Shown piece after piece: positions 1 to 6,012 of a stretch of 7,594 nucleotides of DNA; position 1 is the first letter of the stretch; each line of letters opens with the position of its first letter. Source of the stretch: an uncultured Candidatus Methylacidiphilales bacterium. GTDB lineage: Bacteria > Verrucomicrobiota > Verrucomicrobiia > Methylacidiphilales > CALFVM01. The position numbers were made by a program, and so were the translations under genes. The stretch spans positions 1-7,594 of the forward strand of contig CALFVM010000259.1 of NCBI GenBank assembly GCA_937928665.1, in the 5' to 3' direction. The notes beneath the pieces are model-generated. The model ran no database searches, was not told where the DNA came from, and worked only from the letters and a program-made list of their open reading frames with translations.

Positions 1-312
1 CGGAAAGGTCGGCTCAAACGCAAAGAACGGCTTGCCCTGCACAATCAGCGGGTAATCAAGATAGCCGGTATAATAAACGAGCACGAACCCGGTCAACCCT
101 CCGGTAATCCCGCCAAGAAGCGACAGCTTTGAAACAGGAGAAGGTCCCAACCCCATGGCGGCGTCCATCCCATGAACCGGGAACGGAGAATAGACATCCC
201 AGTGCTTGAATCCAAGGGCACGAACCTTCTTGGCCGCTTCATACAGCTCCGCCGCAGAAGCCAGCTCACCGCCGATCGCCCAAAGTTTGCCCTGTTGAAC
301 TGTCTCGCTCAT
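1..312 (-). CDS. actD: ActD, membrane subunit of Alternative Complex III (N-terminal part, DUF3341)
   Basis: Small membrane subunit of the quinol-oxidising Alternative Complex III. I translated the reverse complement from the ATG at 312: 104 complete codons are open to the window edge, so the 3' part is missing. Family members are usually about 170-200 residues with two membrane helices. Visible marks are an N-terminal soluble stretch with the family signature KHWDVYSPFPVHGMDAAMGL (residues 37-56), a first membrane helix at about 63-82, and the DYPLIVQGKPFFAF segment (86-99) that leads into the second helix in this family. The start is fixed by a 4-base ATGA overlap with the actC stop, which implies translational coupling. 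The role of ActD in the complex is structural as far as known; no cofactor motif is visible. Assignment is secure from motif and operon position. Confidence 0.93.
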   Translation of the reverse strand, partial: MSETVQQGKLWAIGGELASAAELYEAAKKVRALGFKHWDVYSPFPVHGMDAAMGLGPSPVSKLSLLGGITGGLTGFVLVYYTGYLDYPLIVQGKPFFAFEPTFP

Positions 313-1754
313 GGCTGAGTGACGCTCTTGGGCGCGTGATGGTGAGGATCCGCCTCCGGCAGCACGGTTTTGACTTCAAACATCGTGATCATGGGAAGGT
401 AACGAATGAAAAGCAAAAACAGGAAAAGGAACAACCCGATCGTTCCGACGAAAAGGCTGATATCGGAAATCGTCGGTGTGAAATAACCCCAGGACGAGGG
501 CAGGAAATCCCGGTGGATCGACGTGACAATGATCACAAACCGTTCAAACCACATCCCAATGTTCGGGAACATGACAATGATCAGCACGGCGACAAGATTT
601 TTCCGGATCGCCTTGAACCAAAAAAGTTGCGGGGCAATCACGTTACAGAACATCATCGCCCAATACGCCCACCAATACGGAGCCGGGTTTTCCGAGAACC
701 CAGGTGCGGCTATCCGGTTCCGGAAGAAGGCCCACTGCTCAAACGGGTTGCCACTATACCAGGCAATAAATAACTCCATCAGGTAGGCGTAACCGACGAT
801 CGATCCGGTCAGCAAAACAATCTTGGCCATGTTGTCGATGTGTTTGTCTGTCACCACATCCTTCAGATCGAAAATCCAGCGGGCCGGAATCAAAAGGGTC
901 AAAACCATGGCAAATCCACCGAAAATAGCTCCCGCCACAAAATAAGGCGGGAAAATGGTTGTGTGCCAGCCCGGAATGACAGAGGTCGCAAAATCGAAGG
1001 AAACCACCGAGTGAACCGAAAGCACCAACGGGGTCGAAATGCCCGCGAAAATTAAGTAGGCCTTTTCGTAATGCCTCCACTGCCGGTTCCCTCCACGCCA
1101 CCCCAAAGAGAGCAGCCCATAGAAGAACTTTTTGATCTTGGACTTCGCCCGGTCCCGGAACGTCGCCAGGTCAGGAACCAAGCCGACATACCAGAAAATC
1201 AGGGACACCGTGAAATAGGTAGAAACCGCAAAAACATCCCAGAGCAGCGGGCTCTTGAAGTTCGGCCAAATAGCGTTGGCGTTGGGCACCGGTGCCAGGA
1301 ACCATGCCATCCAGACCCGCCCGACATGGAACGCCGGGAAAATCCCCGCGCAAATCACCGCGAAGATGGTCATGGCTTCCGCCGAGCGGTTGACCGCCGT
1401 CCTCCACTTCTGACGCGTTAGAAAAAGAATCGCGGAAATGAGCGTTCCGGCGTGACCAATCCCGATCCAGAAGACGAAGTTGGTGATATCCCAGGCCCAG
1501 CCAACCGGATGATTCAAACCCCAAACCCCCACCCCCGTAACTACGAGATAGAGCAGGGAAATCGGCACCAGCGACGCAATCAGCCCGGTCACCGCCGTGG
1601 AAATCCACCACCAAATTGGTGCTTTCCGTTCGGTAATGTTCGCGACGTGCTCGGTCACCCATGCCGATCCGCGCCCGTTCTCCACGAGCGGCTTACGCTC
1701 CATCTTGTTGCCGTGGGCCGGCCCGAAATAGTCGGTTGCGGTCTGGTTGGCCAT
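309..1754 (-). CDS. actC: ActC, NrfD/PsrC-like quinol-binding membrane subunit of Alternative Complex III
   Basis: Integral membrane protein of 481 residues belonging to the NrfD/PsrC family; in ACIII it forms the quinol site next to the iron-sulfur subunit ActB. I count ten hydrophobic helices at about 47-73, 87-113, 125-149, 170-193, 232-255, 266-290, 306-333, 357-381, 387-411 and 430-455, as expected for ActC. ActC-type motifs include AFHVGRVWMAWF (141-152), WPNFKSPLLWDVFAVSTY (163-180) and HSVVSFDFATSVIPGWH (248-264). The N-terminus is a soluble arm of about 45 residues and the C-terminus carries three consecutive histidines (471-473). The start overlaps the actB stop in a TAATG junction and its TGA overlaps the actD ATG. 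PsrC or HybB homologues are shorter or sit in other operons; the pentaheme ActA and fused ActB upstream exclude those readings. Confidence 0.97.
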   Translation of the reverse strand: MANQTATDYFGPAHGNKMERKPLVENGRGSAWVTEHVANITERKAPIWWWISTAVTGLIASLVPISLLYLVVTGVGVWGLNHPVGWAWDITNFVFWIGIGHAGTLISAILFLTRQKWRTAVNRSAEAMTIFAVICAGIFPAFHVGRVWMAWFLAPVPNANAIWPNFKSPLLWDVFAVSTYFTVSLIFWYVGLVPDLATFRDRAKSKIKKFFYGLLSLGWRGGNRQWRHYEKAYLIFAGISTPLVLSVHSVVSFDFATSVIPGWHTTIFPPYFVAGAIFGGFAMVLTLLIPARWIFDLKDVVTDKHIDNMAKIVLLTGSIVGYAYLMELFIAWYSGNPFEQWAFFRNRIAAPGFSENPAPYWWAYWAMMFCNVIAPQLFWFKAIRKNLVAVLIIVMFPNIGMWFERFVIIVTSIHRDFLPSSWGYFTPTISDISLFVGTIGLFLFLFLLFIRYLPMITMFEVKTVLPEADPHHHAPKSVTQP

Positions 1755-4700
1755 TAGTGTTTCCCGTCAGAAGGTTTTTCGCCGTAGCCCCCGCCACCAT
1801 GGTGATGGACATCCTTGAGCGAACTCATTCCCACCCGGTCGGCCCCAGGCATCTTTGGGTTCGGATTCCGAATGCGCCCCAGGTAAGTCAGGCGGGGGCC
1901 GATGTTGAGGTAATTCAGCATCGCGTAATCGTGCGGTAGTTGCTTCCGCTTGCTCACCGCACTGGCCTCGTCACGAATGTTTCCAAAAACAATCGCATCG
2001 GTCGGGCATGCCTGCTGGCAGGCCGTCTGGAACGAATCGGTCGGCACCAGCGTCCGGTCGGAATCACGAGCCTTGACCAATGTTTTGATTTTGGCCTCTT
2101 CGATCCGCTGCACGCAAAACGTGCACTTTTCCATCACCCCGCGCATCCGCACGGTCACGTTCGGATTCCGCTGCATTTTCACTGCAGTGGGCGATCCTTT
2201 CTTGCCCAGCGGCCCGAAGTAGAGGTTCCCAATCCCGAGAAAATCGGACCGGGTGAGCACATCCCGCTTGTTGTAATCAAAGAAATTGAATCGCCGCACC
2301 TTGTAGGGGCAGTTGTTCGCGCAATACCGGGTGCCAATGCACCGGTTGTAGGCCATCACATTGAGACCCTCTTCGCTGTGAACCGTTGCATTGACCGGGC
2401 ACACCGTTTCGCAGGGCGCGTTCTCGCAATGCATGCACGTCACCGGTTGAGTCACTGCCTCCGGATCGACCGCGTAGACCGGGTCCGCCTTTGCCCAGGG
2501 CCCGACCTTGTCCGTGTTGAAATCTTCGGAGACAAAATAACGGTCCACCCGCATCCAATGCATCTCCCGCCCGTTTTTCACCTGCTCGGGCCCGACAATC
2601 GGGATATTGTTTTCAGCTTGGCAGGCAATGATGCAGGCACTGCACCCGGTGCACGTCGTCAGATCAATCGACATGCCCCACTGCAAGGGCGAATCCAACG
2701 GGGGTGGTGCGTAAAAATTGAAGTTCTTCGGCGCGTGGGAATCAATCCCCATCGTGTTGACAAACTCCGGATTCTTATTGAACTCCGACAGGGGTGCCTC
2801 ACGCACCAGGAAGCGACCTTCCATGCTCTGATGCTCTTGCGTGACCGCGAGCTTCGCCAAACGACCGACCTTCTCCACCTTGGCTCCCGGATAGCTCAGG
2901 CAACATATATCTTTCCGCAGCGGGTAGGCACTGAAACCACCCTCCTGCGAAACCCGGCCAAGGGCCGCGCCGTATCCGGCAGAGATGGTCAGCGAAAAAT
3001 CTGCGTGCCCCGGTGCCACCAGAACGGGGCCCTCAATGGTTGTTCCCCCCAAGGTAACTCGGACCACATCGGACGTCTGAATTCCCCGGTCCATGTAACT
3101 CCGTAACCCCAGCGTCTTGGCCGTCGTCGGACTGATCAGGATGGCATTGCCCCACGTCAGCTTGGTTACCGGATCAGGAAACTCCTGCATCCACCCGTTG
3201 TTCGCGTAACGCCCATCATCGACCGCATAACTCGGGGCAATCACCACCTCCAAAGCTGATTCCGAAAGCACCGGGGCAGGCTTGAGCAGGTTCGCCAGAG
3301 CCGAAGCCGCCGAACCACTCTGGAAAGCCGGGGTCGTCAACGTCGAACTCGTCGGCCAGAAACCATCATGAACAAACTTGGTCCACGCGGTGTCGAGAGC
3401 CTGGCCGGATAGACCCCGGCCTTGATTCTCCTCAAACGTGGCGCGCACTAACGCCGGACCCTCCGGGGTCGGCTGGCCAGCCAATTGCGCCAAAAGCTCG
3501 ACCTGGGAAACCCCGTTCCACAAAGGTAAAATCAGGGGCTGAATGCTCAACACCGAACCGTCCTCAGCCGTGGCGTCCCCCCACGTCTCCAGATAATGCG
3601 CCGCCGGCACCGTCCAGGTCGCCGCCTTCGCGGTTTCGTTCTCGTGCGACCCAAGATAAACCGAGGTCGGCACCCGGCCCAACAATTCCGAAAAACCAAG
3701 CCCCGCCGGAGCGTTAAAAACCGGGTTCCCTCCGAGAATGACCAAAGATTCAACGCTGCCGCTCCGCAGCTTGGCCGCAAGCTCATCCATGGTGGCGTTC
3801 CCCGGCGCGGGTGATGTCCTGACTCGCAAAGTCTTGCCGAGATTTCCCAGAGCTTCATTGATGCCGAGGACTAGAATCTGGAGCTCCACCGGAGAATCCG
3901 GACCAGCCAAAACCAAGCATCGCCCGGCATGATCTCTGAGATCCGCTGCCGCCTCACGCACCCAAACCGGATCCACCCCGTCTAAGCCCCCTGCTGCCGC
4001 CAATGGGAGGTCGGCAACCCCGACTTCGCGCGCCAGGGCGGCAGCAAAGGCCACATGCCGGGTGGCAGCCAGGCGAAGCCGGTGCTCGGCCATCATCCCC
4101 GTATTGGTGAACCGATTTTCAACCGCATACAAACGGTTCATCGAATCCCCAGGCTTTTCCACCCGCCGACGTTTGGCGAAATCCCGCTGCGGTTTGAATC
4201 CAAACTCGTCGGTGCCAAGGAAATCCGATCCGATCGACAGGACAACATCAGCGGCCAGCAAATCGGGAACCAGCGTACCCTCCAGGCCAAAGGCCACCTT
4301 CACTGCTGCCCGTTGATTTCCTGTTTCCAGCGGCTCATACACGCACCAGGTCATCTGGGGATATTGCCGCAGCAACTCATCCCGTAACCGCGCACGGGTC
4401 GGCGAAAGCGTTTCGTCAGCCAGCACCGCCAAGGTCGCCCCCCCGTTTCCTTCCGCCAGTTCACGGATCCGCAGAAGCGCGGTGTCGAAATCAGCCTTGT
4501 TCGAGCGACGTCCCTGATTGAGATACTGCTTGGCCCGGTCAGGATCGTAGAGATCCAGAATCGAAGCCTGCGCCAGCGCATCGGATTTGCCCTGATTCAC
4601 CGGATGTTCCGGATTCCCGTCCACCTTGGTCGGGCGACCGTCAAACGACGTGACCAGTAAGGGCAGCGCACCCCGCCGACGCGGCTGGGCCGACGTGAAA

Positions 4701-4990
4701 AACAAATTCTTGCCGGGAATCTGCCATTCCGGAGTCTTCGTGTAGGCAACAATGTAAGCCTCAGGCCGACGACAGCCCGTTAGGCTCAGACCGCCCAACG
4801 CCATTGACGCTCCCATCAGCCTCAGGAAATTCCGGCGCGACACTCCGTCGCCCCAAAACTCAGCTGCTCCCTGCGGAAACTCCCGCTCCAGCCAGCCCTG
4901 AAACTCTTCCGTCTTCGCGTACTCCTCCAGCCCGCGCCAGTAACGACGCCCGGTCGCCGGGACCTCCGGGTGTTCAAACACGTGTTTCAT
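1754..4990 (-). CDS. actB: ActB, fused molybdopterin-oxidoreductase-like and iron-sulfur subunit of Alternative Complex III
   Basis: Largest ACIII subunit, facing the periplasm, which carries electrons from the quinol site in ActC through iron-sulfur clusters to the haems. Positions below count from the upstream ATG at 4999 (1081 residues). A twin-arginine motif SRRNFL (54-59) precedes a hydrophobic stretch ending in a lipobox-like LTGC (73-76), so Tat export and lipidation at Cys76 are likely. Residues about 80-690 resemble a molybdopterin oxidoreductase fold (GRPTKVDGNPEHPVNQG, 121-137), but in known ActB this domain binds no cofactor. Residues about 775-1005 form a HybA/PsrB-like domain with 15 cluster cysteines: 783, 786, 789, 793, 855, 858, 863, 867, 887, 893, 897, 959, 962, 994 and 998. 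I prefer the start at 4990 (1078 residues): it gives an ATGA overlap with actA, and family proteins begin near MKHVFEHPE. The ATG at 4999 is the alternative; neither has a clear Shine-Dalgarno sequence. The gene overlaps actC by one base. Confidence 0.97.
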   Translation of the reverse strand: MKHVFEHPEVPATGRRYWRGLEEYAKTEEFQGWLEREFPQGAAEFWGDGVSRRNFLRLMGASMALGGLSLTGCRRPEAYIVAYTKTPEWQIPGKNLFFTSAQPRRRGALPLLVTSFDGRPTKVDGNPEHPVNQGKSDALAQASILDLYDPDRAKQYLNQGRRSNKADFDTALLRIRELAEGNGGATLAVLADETLSPTRARLRDELLRQYPQMTWCVYEPLETGNQRAAVKVAFGLEGTLVPDLLAADVVLSIGSDFLGTDEFGFKPQRDFAKRRRVEKPGDSMNRLYAVENRFTNTGMMAEHRLRLAATRHVAFAAALAREVGVADLPLAAAGGLDGVDPVWVREAAADLRDHAGRCLVLAGPDSPVELQILVLGINEALGNLGKTLRVRTSPAPGNATMDELAAKLRSGSVESLVILGGNPVFNAPAGLGFSELLGRVPTSVYLGSHENETAKAATWTVPAAHYLETWGDATAEDGSVLSIQPLILPLWNGVSQVELLAQLAGQPTPEGPALVRATFEENQGRGLSGQALDTAWTKFVHDGFWPTSSTLTTPAFQSGSAASALANLLKPAPVLSESALEVVIAPSYAVDDGRYANNGWMQEFPDPVTKLTWGNAILISPTTAKTLGLRSYMDRGIQTSDVVRVTLGGTTIEGPVLVAPGHADFSLTISAGYGAALGRVSQEGGFSAYPLRKDICCLSYPGAKVEKVGRLAKLAVTQEHQSMEGRFLVREAPLSEFNKNPEFVNTMGIDSHAPKNFNFYAPPPLDSPLQWGMSIDLTTCTGCSACIIACQAENNIPIVGPEQVKNGREMHWMRVDRYFVSEDFNTDKVGPWAKADPVYAVDPEAVTQPVTCMHCENAPCETVCPVNATVHSEEGLNVMAYNRCIGTRYCANNCPYKVRRFNFFDYNKRDVLTRSDFLGIGNLYFGPLGKKGSPTAVKMQRNPNVTVRMRGVMEKCTFCVQRIEEAKIKTLVKARDSDRTLVPTDSFQTACQQACPTDAIVFGNIRDEASAVSKRKQLPHDYAMLNYLNIGPRLTYLGRIRNPNPKMPGADRVGMSSLKDVHHHGGGGYGEKPSDGKH

Positions 4991-5640
4991 CGGTGGCATC
5001 CCGCACAGTTCACCGGGGGATTAACATTCCATTCCTTCACAAATTGCATCCCCATCTCCCTCTGCGCCGCGGGCGTTTCCGCCGACCAATCCAAATTGTA
5101 AACCTCATTCAAAGGCCTCAGATGATTCTCCGGAGCCCGGTGACAATCCAAACACCAGCCCATACTCTGCGGCTCATGGTGCCAGACGACCTCCATCTGG
5201 TTGACGTTCCCATGACAGCTATAGCAGCTTACGCCGCGGTTCACATGCACCGCATGGTTGAAATAAACGTAATCCGGTGCCTTGTGAATGCGGATCCACG
5301 GAATCGGTTGGCCCGTTGTCCAACTCGCCTTGATCGGCGCAATCTTCGGGCTTTGAGCCTGCACGTAGGTGTGACAATTCATGCACGTCTGGGTCGAAGG
5401 CACATTGGAGTGGCTCGACAACTCCACTCCGGTGTGACAATACCGGCAGTCCATCCCCAACTGATTCACATGGATCGCATGAGAAAATGCCACCGGCTGC
5501 GTCGGCATGTAACCCACCCGCGTATATTTTGGGGTAAAGTAATAAGTCACCCCATACGCAATGCCCGCCCCAACCACCCCTGCCGCAACTAAAAACTGCA
5601 GAGGGAGCCAGAGCGTCCACTTCGGAAAAAAATTCGCCAT
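4987..5640 (-). CDS. actA: ActA, membrane-anchored pentaheme cytochrome c subunit of Alternative Complex III
   Basis: Periplasmic multihaem cytochrome that takes part in electron transfer from ACIII to its acceptor. The 217-residue protein starts with a short basic/aromatic segment and one hydrophobic helix at about 8-33, best read as an uncleaved anchor. Five CxxCH haem c attachment motifs follow: CRYCH (65-69), CMNCH (86-90), CYSCH (139-143), CLDCH (163-167) and CAGCH (212-216), the last only one residue from the C-terminus. Additional histidines in FSHAIHVNQ (52-60) and FNHAVHVNRG (127-136) are candidates for distal haem ligands. Five haems and this length match ActA. It is the first gene of the operon; its TGA overlaps the preferred actB start. 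The ATG at 5640 has no good Shine-Dalgarno; the nearest purine run, AAAGG, lies 17 bases upstream, too far to count. Maturation must rely on a cytochrome c assembly system encoded elsewhere. Confidence 0.97.
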   Translation of the reverse strand: MANFFPKWTLWLPLQFLVAAGVVGAGIAYGVTYYFTPKYTRVGYMPTQPVAFSHAIHVNQLGMDCRYCHTGVELSSHSNVPSTQTCMNCHTYVQAQSPKIAPIKASWTTGQPIPWIRIHKAPDYVYFNHAVHVNRGVSCYSCHGNVNQMEVVWHHEPQSMGWCLDCHRAPENHLRPLNEVYNLDWSAETPAAQREMGMQFVKEWNVNPPVNCAGCHR

Positions 5641-5665
5641 GTTCGATCAGTTCGCAGCCTTTGTC

Positions 5666-5718
5666 GGCAGGCCCTCGCCCGTCACTCGACCACCTGCCTT
5701 ACTTGGCAGCGGGGCGAG
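5666..5718 (-). promoter_or_regulatory. Nested, partly competing inverted repeats in the act leader
   Basis: CTCGCCC (5674-5680) is complementary to GGGCGAG (5712-5718), and between them CTGCC (5694-5698) pairs with GGCAG (5705-5709) across a 6-base loop. CCTGCC (5693-5698) could instead pair with GGCAGG at 5666-5671. In RNA read leftward from an upstream act promoter, the middle segment therefore has two mutually exclusive partners. The structure ends 26 bases before the actA start codon. The repeats are seen directly; a regulatory role is inference, and GC-rich sequence yields such pairings by chance fairly often. There is no T-run, so it is not a typical intrinsic terminator. Confidence 0.3.
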
Positions 5719-5763
5719 CCCTCCGGAGCTGGGAGGAGCCGTTTTTCGGCACTTTCCCGCGCG

Positions 5764-5769
5764 TGTCAA
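5764..5769 (-). promoter_or_regulatory. Candidate -35 box for the act operon
   Basis: Read on the minus strand, these bases are a perfect TTGACA. At the usual 17-base spacing the -10 would be AAAAAC (5746-5741), a poor match at three of six positions, so this may be a chance hit. If used, transcription would start roughly 90-95 bases before the actA ATG and the leader would contain the nested repeats at 5666-5718. Confidence 0.2.
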
Positions 5770-5810
5770 TCCCTAAGGATTTCTGCGTGCTTTCCGTCAA
5801 AGACGGGCGG

Positions 5811-5839
5811 AACGTAAAGAACCGCGGCAGCTCTGACAA
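5811..5839 (-). promoter_or_regulatory. Alternative candidate promoter for the act operon
   Basis: On the minus strand TTGTCA (5839-5834, five of six to the -35 consensus) is followed after 17 bases by TACGTT (5816-5811, three of six to the -10 consensus). The spacing is ideal but the -10 is weak. Its -35 lies inside the left arm of the inverted repeat at 5832-5865, so a protein bound there could affect both divergent units. Confidence 0.22.
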
Positions 5840-5865
5840 GCACTCGTTGCGCATTTTTTGTCAGA
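5832..5865. repeat. Perfect 8-base inverted repeat abutting the typA -10 box (operator-like)
   Basis: TCTGACAA (5832-5839) and TTGTCAGA (5858-5865) are exact reverse complements separated by 18 bases. The right arm ends at the base just before TATAAT (5866-5871), so the repeat covers the -35 region of the putative typA promoter and also overlaps a candidate -35 for the opposite strand. This placement suits a transcription-factor site. Centre-to-centre spacing of 26 bases is about two and a half helical turns, which does not put both arms on the same DNA face, so a simple dimer site is not certain. The arms do not match an operator I can name. Confidence 0.4.
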
Positions 5866-5871
5866 TATAAT
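5866..5871 (+). promoter_or_regulatory. Putative -10 box (TATAAT) for typA
   Basis: Perfect sigma-70-type TATAAT in an AT-rich patch within otherwise GC-rich DNA, pointing toward typA. No good -35 lies at 16-18 bases upstream (the bases there are near CTCGTT) and there is no TG extension, so the promoter may need an activator. Transcription starting about seven bases downstream would give a typA leader of roughly 135 bases. Confidence 0.4.
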
Positions 5872-6012
5872 TTGGTATTCAGCACCCATAAGGCCCGACA
5901 CTACTAAGAGCGGGTCTCATCCCACTCGACCGCCGTTTTCAGGACTTGCGCCCCCCCTGGTCCCTGCTACACCCATGGCTCCTTTTTCATTCCAAAAACC
6001 ATTCCCCGCCCC

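Larger units (their letters stand above)
5641..6012. other. Divergent intergenic region between actA and typA
   Basis: No convincing gene is present in these 372 bases. The short open frames here are either extensions of frames inside neighbouring genes or lack family resemblance and start signals. The region must hold the promoters of both the act operon (leftward) and typA (rightward). It contains a perfect plus-strand TATAAT, an inverted repeat beside it, weak minus-strand promoter candidates, and several short hairpins: AATCC/GGATT with a 4-base loop at 5768-5781, CCGTC/GACGG with a 3-base loop at 5794-5806, and GCCG/CGGC around five T at 5738-5750. A run of seven C lies at 5951-5957 in the typA leader. 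No tRNA or known riboswitch pattern is recognised. Confidence 0.8.

Noticed and set aside
1940..3106. 388-codon plus-strand open frame inside actB
   Set aside because: It is antisense to the conserved ActB iron-sulfur domain; its Arg/His/Pro-rich product resembles no family and reflects the composition of actB.
1754..4990. ActB as a catalytic molybdopterin oxidoreductase, or the cluster as a polysulfide or nitrite reductase (Psr/Nrf)
   Set aside because: The fused layout with the C-terminal four-cluster domain, the pentaheme ActA and ActD next to it identify ACIII; known ActB proteins bind no molybdenum cofactor.
4804..5592. 262-codon plus-strand open frame across actA and the start of actB
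   Set aside because: It lies opposite the five CxxCH motifs of ActA and the Tat signal of ActB, and its product shows no recognisable motif.
5738..5750. GCCG-TTTTT-CGGC as a terminator
   Set aside because: The stem is only four base pairs and no T-run follows on either strand; it also lies in a divergent region where no transcript is expected to end.
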